DNA of 12,135 nt from an uncultured Oscillospiraceae bacterium (GCA_934546725.1 CAKTED010000018.1:1-12135), one strand, 5' to 3'. Counted from the first letter of the stretch, positions 1 to 6,332 are shown. The notes: a model not told the origin generated them from the sequence alone. Numbers and translations are program-made.

Positions 1-2265
1 ATCCGCGGTGAGCGCGGCGCGGGGGATCTCTATCATGGTGCCGACCTTGTACTTCATGTCGCTGCCCGCCTCGGCAATGAGCCTGTCGGCGGTCTCGGTA
101 ACGACCTTCTTTACATACGCAAGCTCCTTGACCTCGCCGACGAGCGGGATCATGATCTCGGGCACGATGTGCCAGTCGGGGTGCTTCTTATTAACGTTGA
201 GCGCGGCCCTGATTACGGCCTCGGTCTGCATCTCGGCGATCTCGGGATAGGTGACGGCCAGACGGCAGCCGCGGTGACCCATCATGGGGTTAAACTCGTG
301 CAGGCCCGCGATGACGGCCTTGAGACGGTCCTCGCTTATGCCCATCTCCTTCGCCAGCGCCGCGATGTCCTCCTCCTCGGTGGGCAGGAACTCGTGGAGC
401 GGGGGATCGAGGAAGCGGATGGTCACGGGCAGACCCTCCATGGCCTCATAAATGGCCTCAAAGTCGCCCTGCTGCATCGGCTCAAGCTTTGCCAGCGCCT
501 TTTTGCGCTGCTCAACGGTCTCGGAAACGATCATCTCGCGGATGGCGGCAATGCGGTCCTCGGCGAAGAACATGTGCTCGGTGCGGCACAGACCCACGCC
601 CTCGGCGCCGAAGCGCTTTGCCTGAGCGGCGTCGCGCGGAGTATCGGCGTTCGTGCGGACCTGGAGGCGGCGGAACTTGTCCGCCAGCGCCATGATGCGC
701 GCGAACTCGCCGCCGATGGAGGCGTCAACGGTGGGCAGAGCCTCGCCGTAGATCTTGCCGGTGCCGCCGTCGATGGAGATAACGTCGCCCTCATGGAAGG
801 TGCGGCCGCCGAGCTCAAACTTCTTATTGGCCTCATCCATGATGATGTCGCCGCAGCCGGAGACGCAGCAGGTGCCCATGCCGCGGGCAACGACCGCCGC
901 GTGGCTGGTGCGGCCGCCGCGAACGGTGAGGATGCCCTCGCTGGCCTGCATGCCCTCGATGTCCTCCGGGGAGGTCTCGAGACGGACGAGGACTACCTTT
1001 TTGCCCTGGGAAGCCCACTCCTTCGCGTCGTCAGCCGTGAATACGATCTGGCCGCAGGCGGCTCCGGGAGAGGCGTTCAGACCCTGGCCGACGGGCTTCG
1101 CCGTCTTTATCGCGGCGGGGTCGAACGTGGGGTGCAGGAGGGTGTCGAGAGAGCGGGGGTCGATCATCATGACGGCCTGCTTCTCGTCTATCTTGCCCTC
1201 GTCGAGCATGTCGCAGGCGATCTTGAGAGCGGCGAAGGGGGTGCGCTTGCCGTTTCTCGTCTGAAGCATATAGAGCTTTTTGTTCTCTATGGTGAACTCC
1301 ATGTCCTGCATGTCGTGATAATGCGCCTCGAGCTTCTTCGCAATGTCCTCAAACTGCTTATAGACCTCGGGCATGGTGTCCGCCAGCGCCGCGAGGGGCT
1401 GGGGAGTGCGGATGCCGGCAACGACGTCCTCGCCCTGGGCGTTCATGAGGAACTCGCCGTCCAGTCCGTTTTCGCCGGTGGCGGGGTTGCGCGTGAAGGC
1501 AACGCCCGTGCCGGAATCGTCGTTAAGGTTGCCGAAGGCCATCTTTACGACGGAAACGGCGGTGCCCCAGTCGCCGGGGATATCGTTCATGCGGCGGTAT
1601 ACGATGGCGCGGGGGTTGTTCCAGGAGCGGAATACAGCCTTGACGGCGCCCATGAGCTGAACCTTGGGATCCTGCGGGAACTCCTCGCCGACCTTTTCCC
1701 TGTACTCGGCCTTGAACTGACCCGCCAGCTCCTTAAGATCCTCCCAGGTAAGCTCAACGTCCTGCTTCACGCCGCGCTCGGCCTTCATTTTATCGATAAG
1801 CTCTTCAAAGTAGCCCTTGCCGACCTCCATGACGACGTCGGAATACATCTGGATGAAGCGGCGGTAGCAGTCCCACGCCCAGCGGGGGTTGTTTGAGCTC
1901 TTCGCAAGAGCCTCAACGCCCTCGTCGTTCAGGCCGAGGTTGAGGATGGTGTCCATCATGCCGGGCATTGAAGCGCGCGCGCCGGAGCGCACGGATACGA
2001 GCAGGGGGTTCTCCCTGTCACCAAACTTCTGGCCGGCCATTTCCTCGAGCTTTTCAACATACTCGAGTATCTGCTCCTGAATTTCGCCGCTGATCTGCTC
2101 GCCGTCGTTATAGTACTGGGTGCAGGCCTCGGTCGTGATAATGAATCCGGGAGGCACGGGCATGCCGAGATTCGTCATTTCCGCGAGGTTCGCGCCCTTT
2201 CCGCCCAGCAGATTTCTCATTCCTCCGTTGCCCTCGGAGAAGAGATAGATGTACTTATGAGCCAA
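1..2265 (-). CDS. ppdK: Pyruvate, phosphate dikinase (C-terminus cut by window edge)
   Basis: This enzyme interconverts ATP, phosphate and pyruvate with AMP, PPi and PEP in the cytoplasm. My reading gives 755 open codons without a stop; family members are about 870-880 residues, so roughly 120 are missing at the window start. The N-terminus reads MAHKYIYLFSEGNGGMRNLL, followed by GGKGANLAEM and the nucleotide-binding segment SVRSGARASMPGMMDT. The swivelling phosphohistidine domain contains GGRTSHAAVVARGMG, with the catalytic His at residue 455, the same number as in the Clostridium symbiosum enzyme. The PEP/pyruvate domain includes LCRTEHMFF and ends at MIEIPRAALTAD. The start is TTG at 2263-2265: an AAGGA ribosome site lies 9 bases upstream, no other start codon lies upstream in frame before a stop, and the next ATG (2220) would remove conserved N-terminal residues. 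Certain as to family. Confidence 0.97.
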   Translation of the reverse strand, partial: MAHKYIYLFSEGNGGMRNLLGGKGANLAEMTNLGMPVPPGFIITTEACTQYYNDGEQISGEIQEQILEYVEKLEEMAGQKFGDRENPLLVSVRSGARASMPGMMDTILNLGLNDEGVEALAKSSNNPRWAWDCYRRFIQMYSDVVMEVGKGYFEELIDKMKAERGVKQDVELTWEDLKELAGQFKAEYREKVGEEFPQDPKVQLMGAVKAVFRSWNNPRAIVYRRMNDIPGDWGTAVSVVKMAFGNLNDDSGTGVAFTRNPATGENGLDGEFLMNAQGEDVVAGIRTPQPLAALADTMPEVYKQFEDIAKKLEAHYHDMQDMEFTIENKKLYMLQTRNGKRTPFAALKIACDMLDEGKIDEKQAVMMIDPRSLDTLLHPTFDPAAIKTAKPVGQGLNASPGAACGQIVFTADDAKEWASQGKKVVLVRLETSPEDIEGMQASEGILTVRGGRTSHAAVVARGMGTCCVSGCGDIIMDEANKKFELGGRTFHEGDVISIDGGTGKIYGEALPTVDASIGGEFARIMALADKFRRLQVRTNADTPRDAAQAKRFGAEGVGLCRTEHMFFAEDRIAAIREMIVSETVEQRKKALAKLEPMQQGDFEAIYEAMEGLPVTIRFLDPPLHEFLPTEEEDIAALAKEMGISEDRLKAVIAGLHEFNPMMGHRGCRLAVTYPEIAEMQTEAVIRAALNVNKKHPDWHIVPEIMIPLVGEVKELAYVKKVVTETADRLIAEAGSDMKYKVGTMIEIPRAALTAD

Positions 2266-2283
2266 AATAAATCTTCCTTTCGA

Positions 2284-2323
2284 TTCCGCAAAGAGCCGCG
2301 CGGCACACTGCCGGGGTGCGGAA
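2284..2323 (-). promoter_or_regulatory. Hairpin in the ppdK mRNA leader
   Basis: Arms TTCCGCA (2284-2290) and TGCGGAA (2317-2323) pair perfectly over 7 bp and enclose an inner GGCA-gtg-TGCC stem. The structure ends about 9 bases upstream of the ppdK ribosome site. It has no following T tract, so it is not an intrinsic terminator. It may affect mRNA stability or translation, but it matches no riboswitch I recognise. Confidence 0.4.
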
Positions 2324-2387
2324 CATTTTATTTCCTGTTTCCCTTCATTTAACTTTTATTATACATTCAAACATCGATACAGATTAT

Positions 2388-2416
2388 ATTATACCCCTTC
2401 CGGGCCGGTTTAGCAA
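2388..2416 (-). promoter_or_regulatory. Predicted sigma-A type promoter of ppdK
   Basis: On the minus strand a perfect TATAAT (2388-2393) lies 17 bases downstream of TTGCTA (2411-2416). Transcription would start near 2381, giving a leader of about 115 bases before the TTG start. A second TATAAT at 2358-2363 has no acceptable -35 box at 16-18 bases. Confidence 0.6.
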
Positions 2417-2530
2417 TCTGCTTTATATGACAAAAAGGACTGTAAATCCAACAATTATTGCAAAATTTGCTTTTGCTTTTTTGTGGATATGGGCAAATAA
2501 CGAAATTGCTGCCCCGGTGCAGCCAGCAGT

Positions 2531-2567
2531 GGGATTCTTCGGCCGCCTGCGGCTCCCTCTGAATGAC
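2531..2567 (-). repeat. Short GTCATTC/AATCCC unit, inverted copy
   Basis: Read on the minus strand it starts GTCATTCAGAGG and ends GAAGAATCCC, enclosing GCCGC-agg-CGGC. The flanking linker CGTGCGTAGTGGT (minus-strand unit end onward, from about 2566) recurs in reverse near 10924-10936. Confidence 0.75.
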
Positions 2568-2631
2568 GTGCGTAGTGGTTAGTGCGCAGCAGAGTGCGGC
2601 GGTAATGTGGACGCGGAGTCTCAAAGTCTCC

Positions 2632-2780
2632 GTCATTCAGAGGGCGCAGGCAACACCCCCGCCTCGGACGCGAACCCAGCGAAGCGGATCGCGGCCGAAA
2701 AGGAGGAGCAAGGGAGCAGGCGGAGCTTTTGCCGTTAGGCGGAAGCGGAGCTGAGCGGACTTTGCGACGACGCAATCCCC
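2632..2780 (+). repeat. Long unit of the repeat family, copy 1 (149 bp)
   Basis: Starts GTCATTC and ends AATCCCC like the short units but has an interior of about 135 bases. Positions 2656-2717 match 10636-10697 at 60 of 62 bases, and 2755-2780 match 10735-10760 at 26 of 26. The segment between them aligns without gaps but is more diverged (AGGCGGAGCTTTT versus GAGCGAAGCTTTC). The end carries TTGCG-acga-CGCAA. It does not encode a recognisable protein. Confidence 0.85.
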
Positions 2781-2830
2781 TGTGGAGGGGCATAGCACCC
2801 GACAGTGGACGCGGGGACCCAAAGTCTCCC

Positions 2831-2866
2831 GTCATTCAGAGGCCACGTCAGTGGCCGTGGAATCCC
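2831..2866 (+). repeat. Short GTCATTC/AATCCC unit with perfect stem
   Basis: GTCATTCAGA is followed by the stem GGCCAC-gtca-GTGGCC (2841-2856) and then GTGGAATCCC. The loop gtca is the same as in the copies at 6335 and 10534, but the stem sequence is entirely different. The following bases (about 2867-2898, minus strand) are a diverged copy of the spacer found at 10972-11021. Confidence 0.8.
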
Positions 2867-2898
2867 ATACGCAGGGGCGAAGCAGTACGTCTCGCGTT

Positions 2899-3053
2899 GG
2901 CTCCCCTGTGTAAGGGGAGCTGGGCGCGAAGCGCTCTGAGGGGTTGCTCGTACGATATCCGTCACTGCACAGCGTCGTTACTACTGCCGGTCAATCCCTC
3001 CGTCTTTGCGTCGTAAGCTCCGCAAAGTCACCTCCCTTTACACAAGGGAGGCC
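2899..3053. mobile_element. Nested inverted-repeat element with GTGTA-loop hairpin ends
   Basis: Both ends carry the same terminal inverted repeat of about 21 bp: GGCTCCCCTGTGTAAGGGGA at the left, and GGCCTCCCTTGTGTAAAGGG read inward from the right. Each end folds as a perfect 7-bp hairpin with a five-base GTGTA loop (2901-2919 and 3032-3050). The stems differ by a compensating C-G to T-A change. Next to each end lies a second, different hairpin (GGGCGC-gaa-GCGCTC; CTTTGCG...CGCAAAG in reverse), then GAGGGRTTG. The element sits inside a larger short-unit pair (2831-3120). It encodes no transposase, so it would be non-autonomous if mobile. Confidence 0.7.
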
Positions 3054-3085
3054 ACCGTCGTCGTTCCCCTTTCGCAACCAACCGG

Positions 3086-3120
3086 GGGATTCTTCGGTCG
3101 CTTCGTTCCCTCTGAATGAC
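3086..3120 (-). repeat. Short GTCATTC/AATCCC unit, inverted, GGGA..CGACC subtype
   Basis: Minus strand: GTCATTCAGAGGGA, then CGACCGAAGAATCCC. The inner stem is weak, but outer ATTC/GAAT pairing is retained. The copy at 10936-10970 has the same subtype-specific bases. It lies immediately downstream of the flavoprotein gene. Confidence 0.75.
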
Positions 3121-3121
3121 T

Positions 3122-3151
3122 AAAAAATCTTACCCCGCTCTCCGTCAGCGG
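3122..3151 (-). terminator. Possible intrinsic terminator of the flavoprotein gene
   Basis: On the minus strand CCGCT (complement of 3147-3151) pairs with AGCGG (3135-3139) around a 7-base loop, and six T follow at 3122-3127. The stem overlaps the stop codon, is only 5 bp plus a wobble pair, and the T run starts 7 bases beyond it, so this is a weak call. Confidence 0.3.
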
Positions 3152-3768
3152 ATAAAATTCGTCGCAACCCTCGGCTCCTGCTCGGGGTACGTGAGCCCGG
3201 CTTTTCGCCCGCATTCGATGCTCTTAAGGAGCCAGGCCATGTTGTTTCCGAGCGTGCGCATGACCTGCAGCCCCTCGAGATCCTGCCTGACCTCGTCCGG
3301 CGTATTGCCGTGAACGCTGTTCCAGTAGCTCGAGCTCACGATGGGCATGCAGGAGATGGTGAAATATTTATTGAGCCTGTCGAACGCGGCGCTGGCTCCG
3401 CCGCGGCGGCAGCTGACGACTGCCGCGCCGGGCTTTCCGGCAAAATTGCCCTTCGCGAAGAAAACGCGGTCCAGAAACGCGCAGATATTGCCGCCCGCCG
3501 AGGCGTAATGCACCGGCGAGCCGATAACGACGCCGTCGGCCGCCGTCAGCCTTTTGATGCATTCGTTCACGCCGTCCTCGTCGCCAAAGACGCAGCCCCT
3601 GCCGCTGCGGCAGCCGCCACAGCCCGTGCAGCCGCCGATGGGCTTTTTACCGATCCAGAGCAGCTCTGTCTCAACGCCGTTTTTCTCCAGCGCGCCCGCG
3701 ACCTCGCTGAGCGCCGTGTATGTGCAGCCCTTCTCGTTCGGACTGCCGTTTATAAGAAGCACCTTCAT
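3145..3768 (-). CDS. Flavodoxin-fold NAD(P)H-dependent FMN reductase, Isf-like
   Basis: A 207-residue cytoplasmic flavoprotein. The N-terminus MKVLLINGSPNEKG is the FMN phosphate-binding loop of the flavodoxin/NADPH-FMN reductase fold, and GSPVHYASAGGNICAFLDR matches the second flavin-contacting loop. Between them C47-x2-C50-x2-C53-x5-C59 matches the compact cysteine motif of iron-sulfur flavoproteins (Isf), so a [4Fe-4S] cluster next to FMN is likely but unproven. Such proteins pass electrons to quinones, oxygen species or other acceptors; the substrate cannot be read from sequence. ATG start at 3768 with AAGGA 12 bases upstream. It is separated from the upstream alcohol dehydrogenase by a terminator, so it needs its own promoter, which I could not place with confidence. 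A dyad shared with the dehydrogenase gene overlaps its ribosome site. Confidence 0.9.
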   Translation of the reverse strand: MKVLLINGSPNEKGCTYTALSEVAGALEKNGVETELLWIGKKPIGGCTGCGGCRSGRGCVFGDEDGVNECIKRLTAADGVVIGSPVHYASAGGNICAFLDRVFFAKGNFAGKPGAAVVSCRRGGASAAFDRLNKYFTISCMPIVSSSYWNSVHGNTPDEVRQDLEGLQVMRTLGNNMAWLLKSIECGRKAGLTYPEQEPRVATNFIR

Positions 3769-3771
3769 AAT

Positions 3772-3788
3772 TGTAAATTTTCCTTACA
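3772..3788. promoter_or_regulatory. Candidate operator TGTAA-N7-TTACA, flavoprotein gene
   Basis: The plus strand reads TGTAAATTTTCCTTACA. The same ten fixed bases with the same 7-base spacing occur at 5023-5039 upstream of the alcohol dehydrogenase gene. Here the site lies 3 bases upstream of the ATG and covers the ribosome site, a position suited to a repressor. No regulator gene is in the window. Confidence 0.5.
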
Positions 3789-3790
3789 TT

Positions 3791-3832
3791 TAAAAATAAA
3801 AACAGGGACGCCGCGTGCTGTTGCGGCGTCCC
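3791..3832 (-). terminator. Intrinsic terminator of the alcohol dehydrogenase gene
   Basis: Perfect 10-bp stem GGGACGCCGC/GCGGCGTCCC (3805-3814 and 3823-3832) with an 8-base loop. On the minus strand it is followed by TGTTTTTATTTTTA. It starts 31 bases beyond the dehydrogenase stop and separates that gene from the flavoprotein. Confidence 0.9.
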
Positions 3833-3863
3833 ATGCTGCTTGAAAAATACTCTCTGCTGCGGA

Positions 3864-4964
3864 TCAGAATACGAGTATGGGCTTGATGACCTCGCCGGTG
3901 TGGGAGTCATGGAACGCCTGCTCGATGTCTTCAAACTTGTAGTACTTCGTCATCTTATCGATGGGCAGCTTGCCCTCCTTGTAGAAGGAGACGAGCTTGG
4001 GGATGAAGGTCTGCGGATTTGCCGCGCCCTCAACAGCGCCCGCGAAGGAGGCGTTCTTATCCATCAGCCATTCATTGGCCTGGATGGGGATCATGTTGCC
4101 GCCGGTAACGCCGACGAGCACGCCCAGACCCTCGCTGCGCAGGGACTGGAGCATCTGCTGAACCAGTACGGGCACGCCGACCGCCTCGAGAGCGTAGTGA
4201 ACGCCCTTGCCGCCGCAGATCTCCTTTATTTTTGCGGGAACGTCGGCGCACTCCTTGCCGTTGATAACGTGGGTCGCGCCCATCTCAAGCGCCATATCCA
4301 GGCGGGACTGGACGAGATCCACGGCGATGATGGTGGAGCAGCCGGCAAGCTTTGCCGCCATGACGGCGCTCATGCCGACAGCGCCCGCGCCGAACACGGC
4401 GAAGCAGGTGCCTGCCTCGGGCTTCATGCGGCAGAGGACTGCGCCCGCGCCGGTCTGAACGCCGCAGCCAAGGGAGCACAGAGCCTTCAGATCAACGTCC
4501 GGATCGACCTTTACGGCGTTTCTGGCCTCCACGATGCAGTGATCCGCGAAGGAGCCCTGGCCGAAGAGGATGGATACCTCCTGGCCGTTTTCATCGGTCA
4601 GTCTGCGGGTACCGTCAGAATACGCGCCCTTGAAGAAAAGCTCGGTGCTGTGCTCGCAGGCGTAGGGATGACCCTCGTAGCACTCCTCACAGCATCCGCA
4701 GGAGGGGAAGCTCATAACAACGTGGTCGCCAACCTTCAGGCCGTTAACGCCCGCGCCGAGCTCCTCAACGATGCCCACGCCCTCATGACCCATTACCATG
4801 GGGAGAGTGGCGGGAATGAACTGGTTCATGGCGGAAGCGTCGGTGTGGCAAACGCCGCAGGCGACCATTTTTACAAGCACCTCGCCGGCCTTGGGAGCCG
4901 CAAGCTCGAGCGTTTCAAACTGAAGCTTTCCCGCTTCACGGGTAACTGCTGCCTTGATTTTCAT
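3864..4964 (-). CDS. Zinc-dependent (aryl-)alcohol dehydrogenase, MDR family
   Basis: A full-length 366-residue medium-chain dehydrogenase that oxidises alcohols or reduces aldehydes with NAD(H), in the cytoplasm. Catalytic zinc ligands are visible: C39 in CGVCHTD, H60-E61 in GHEG, and C167 in LGCGVQTG. The structural zinc site is C89-C92-C95-C103 (Cx2Cx2Cx7C). The Rossmann fold has GAGAVG at 192-197, and D216 at the end of the second strand favours NAD over NADP. GCGVQTGAGAV and the length resemble benzyl/aryl-alcohol dehydrogenases more than glutathione-dependent class III enzymes, but the substrate is not decided by sequence. ATG at 4964 with GGAGG 8 bases upstream. It has its own terminator and a 17-bp dyad upstream, so it is probably monocistronic. 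Confidence 0.95.
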   Translation of the reverse strand: MKIKAAVTREAGKLQFETLELAAPKAGEVLVKMVACGVCHTDASAMNQFIPATLPMVMGHEGVGIVEELGAGVNGLKVGDHVVMSFPSCGCCEECYEGHPYACEHSTELFFKGAYSDGTRRLTDENGQEVSILFGQGSFADHCIVEARNAVKVDPDVDLKALCSLGCGVQTGAGAVLCRMKPEAGTCFAVFGAGAVGMSAVMAAKLAGCSTIIAVDLVQSRLDMALEMGATHVINGKECADVPAKIKEICGGKGVHYALEAVGVPVLVQQMLQSLRSEGLGVLVGVTGGNMIPIQANEWLMDKNASFAGAVEGAANPQTFIPKLVSFYKEGKLPIDKMTKYYKFEDIEQAFHDSHTGEVIKPILVF

Positions 4965-4988
4965 GTCTCGTTCCTCCAGTAATTAAAA

Positions 4989-4994
4989 ATTATA
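4989..4994 (-). promoter_or_regulatory. Possible -10 box of the alcohol dehydrogenase gene
   Basis: TATAAT on the minus strand would place the transcript start near 4982, 18 bases before the ATG and just ahead of GGAGG. The -35 position (5012-5017, ATTCAG) is poor. Together with the dyad immediately upstream, this would suit a promoter that needs an activator. Confidence 0.4.
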
Positions 4995-5022
4995 AAGGTT
5001 CATATAAATCGCTGAATTTGCG

Positions 5023-5039
5023 TGTAAGGTATGCTTACA
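5023..5039. promoter_or_regulatory. Candidate operator TGTAA-N7-TTACA, alcohol dehydrogenase gene
   Basis: TGTAAGGTATGCTTACA is an inverted repeat with 6-bp arms (TGTAAG/CTTACA). If transcription starts near 4982 it spans about -41 to -57, where activators bind. The same ten fixed bases and spacing recur at 3772-3788 before the neighbouring flavoprotein gene. Confidence 0.5.
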
Positions 5040-5087
5040 TTGCGGTCTGCCGAAACAGCTTTGCGAACAAAACTGTTATGCAATAGC

Positions 5088-5252
5088 CTCGCAGAGTTCC
5101 GTCATCCGCAGATGACGGAATAAAGTCAGATCCCGTTTTTTCCGGGGACATGTGCCTCGGAAAAAAACACTTCTCAGCCCGCAAGTGTGCGAGCGGAGCG
5201 AGTGCGCGCGCCGGGCTGCATCCCCCTCGCAGAAATGCCTGCATTTCTGCGA
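5088..5252. repeat. Cluster of perfect palindromes in the dehydrogenase/phosphoesterase gap
   Basis: Three structures sit in this gap: TTCCGTCATC-cgca-GATGACGGAA (5097-5120, perfect 10-bp stem), a near-perfect palindrome with T-rich and A-rich outer arms centred on ACATGT (5135-5168), and TCGCAGAAATGC-ct-GCATTTCTGCGA (5227-5252). The first and last are each preceded by or begin within CCTCGCAGA (5088-5096 and 5226-5234), which suggests a duplicated boundary. I see no gene; the small minus-strand frame covering 5035-5244 lacks a ribosome site and is made of these palindromes. Confidence 0.5.
5161..5188 (-). terminator. Possible intrinsic terminator of the phosphoesterase gene
   Basis: On the minus strand ACACTT (complement of 5183-5188) pairs with AAGTGT (5167-5172) around a 10-base loop, directly followed by six T. 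The stem is short and AT-rich. The longer palindrome at 5227-5252, right after the stop, has no T run. Confidence 0.4.
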
Positions 5253-5254
5253 AG

Positions 5255-5872
5255 CTAAAGCTCGATGATGCGGTAGCCCGAGGCGTTCACAAGCGTAGTT
5301 TTGCCGCAAACGGTCACGGCCCTGCTGTTCACGGGCGAACCGTTGAGGTGATAGTGACCGAAGAAGTGGAACTGCGGCTCGTATGTATCGTCCAGGTAGC
5401 AGAAGGTCTCAAAGCCCTGGTGAAAGCTGTCGTCCCCGTCGCCGCGGCCAAACGGCGCGGCGTGGCTGATGAAGATATCCAGCCCCCGGTGCTTTTTAAT
5501 GGCGCTTTCAAGCTTCTTCGCGCGCTTCCACATCTGCACCTCGGTGTACTGATATGCGCCATAGCCGCCCTTGCAGCCGCCGAGACCGGCGATCCGCACG
5601 CCCTTATATTCAATCAACCTGCCGTCTATATCCACGCAGCCCTCGGGCGGGTGGTAAAGATAGGGGGCGTCATGATTGCCGTGAACGTAAAACAGCGGCG
5701 CTGGTATCATGGTGACGAGATAGCTCAGGTACGAGGCCTTCAGATCGCCGCAGGAGAGGATGATATCCGTCCCGCGAAAGACCTCGGGGTCAAAGTGATC
5801 CCAGATGAACTTGCTCTCAAAGTCCGAAACAGCGAGTATTTTAATTTTTCTCCACCGCCTTTTGTCGGGCAC
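5255..5872 (-). CDS. Calcineurin-like metallophosphoesterase
   Basis: A cytoplasmic metal-dependent phosphoesterase of a clostridial family. Counting from the ATT codon at 5843-5845, the metal-binding motifs are D8-x-E10 (SDFES), GD at 33-34, GNHD at 56-59, then SHAAP and GHYH near the C-terminus, so the active site looks complete. The substrate is unknown. The entry is drawn from the first conventional codon, GTG at 5870-5872, but the real start is probably ATT at 5843-5845. That start gives MKILAVSD, the usual N-terminus of the family, and GGTGGAG lies 4 bases upstream. The GTG would add VPDKRRWRK, and the promoter leaves it a leader of about 12 bases with no ribosome site. A 267-residue reading back to 6058 crosses the promoter and is rejected. 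Confidence 0.88.
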   Translation of the reverse strand: MPDKRRWRKIKILAVSDFESKFIWDHFDPEVFRGTDIILSCGDLKASYLSYLVTMIPAPLFYVHGNHDAPYLYHPPEGCVDIDGRLIEYKGVRIAGLGGCKGGYGAYQYTEVQMWKRAKKLESAIKKHRGLDIFISHAAPFGRGDGDDSFHQGFETFCYLDDTYEPQFHFFGHYHLNGSPVNSRAVTVCGKTTLVNASGYRIIEL

Positions 5873-5890
5873 ATCAGGCCAATTACCTTT

Positions 5891-5919
5891 ATTATAATAC
5901 AATTTTGCCCGTTTCGCAA
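5891..5919 (-). promoter_or_regulatory. Promoter of the phosphoesterase gene
   Basis: Minus strand: TTGCGA (5914-5919), 17-base spacer, TATAAT (5891-5896). Predicted start is near 5884. It lies in the 88-base gap after the DUF1653 gene, so the phosphoesterase can be transcribed independently. Confidence 0.75.
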
Positions 5920-5960
5920 CAGTGACTTGGGCAAAATGCACAGGCTTTTTGCCCGGCGCT

Positions 5961-6245
5961 TCAGCCGTTCGGAAAGGGCTCGAAGCGAAAGCGCTGCCGC
6001 GCCTGCGGATACCTTGCGCGATCCACCTCGGAGAGGAACATCGCAAGCGGGCGGGCATAAAGCCTGCCGGAGCCGTAGAGCGCGCGGTATATCATCAGCT
6101 CCTCCTCCGTTTCGCTGTTTATGGCAACGCCCACTATCTCGTAAAGGTAGAGCATCGGCTCCGCCGCGAGCTCCTCCGGCGACGCCAGCGCGCGCTTGAA
6201 GTGTACGGCCCTGTCCCCCGGCTGGAACGGATTTTGTCTTTCCAT
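5961..6245 (-). CDS. DUF1653 domain protein
   Basis: A 94-residue soluble protein: MERQNPFQPGDRAVHFKRAL followed by MLYLYEIVGVAINSETEEELMIYRALYGSGRLYARPLAMFLSEVDR. The pattern Y-VG-A--SET-EELM-YRALYG-----RPLAMF matches DUF1653, a small beta-rich domain of unknown function common in Firmicutes. The domain fills the whole chain, with no signal peptide or membrane segment. ATG at 6245 was chosen because GGGAGG lies 8 bases upstream; the frame extends 16 codons further to 6293 but without a ribosome site. The promoter was not identified: TTGACC near 6290 has no good -10 partner, and repeat cluster II begins about 55 bases upstream of the start. Confidence 0.9.
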   Translation of the reverse strand: MERQNPFQPGDRAVHFKRALASPEELAAEPMLYLYEIVGVAINSETEEELMIYRALYGSGRLYARPLAMFLSEVDRARYPQARQRFRFEPFPNG

Positions 6246-6301
6246 ATGCACGTCCTCCCTGTGTGTTTGTGTTTTTCTCTGGCAAAGGGTCAAATTATGC
6301 T

Positions 6302-6330
6302 GTCATTCAGAGGTAGCGGAGCTTATTATT
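6302..6330 (+). repeat. Degenerate short repeat unit
   Basis: GTCATTCAGAGG is followed by a diverged interior ending in ATTATT instead of AATCCC. It is arranged in tandem with the intact unit starting at 6335. Confidence 0.5.
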
Positions 6331-6332
6331 CT

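Larger units (their letters stand above)
2531..3120. mobile_element. Repeat cluster I: mosaic of MITE-like or REP-like palindromic elements
   Basis: The 2266-3144 gap holds no convincing gene. After the ppdK promoter it contains a string of dispersed repeat units: an inverted short unit (2531-2567), a long unit (2632-2780), a direct short unit (2831-2866), a second hairpin family (2899-3053) and another inverted short unit (3086-3120). Linker sequences recur as well: GTGGACGCGG followed about 11-15 bases later by CGTCATTCAG occurs at about 2608-2640 and 2805-2838, and in reverse in clusters II and III. The small open frames here overlap the repeats, lack ribosome sites and resemble no protein I know. 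No transposase is present. Confidence 0.75.

Noticed and set aside
169..1896. 575-codon open frame on the plus strand
   Set aside because: It is the codon-phase antisense of ppdK, made open by GC-rich third positions. It has no recognisable domain.
3840..4982. 380-codon plus-strand open frame
   Set aside because: Antisense to the alcohol dehydrogenase; no ribosome site or family match.
5150..6199. 349-codon plus-strand open frame
   Set aside because: Runs antisense across the phosphoesterase, its promoter and the DUF1653 gene; the amino-acid composition is implausible.
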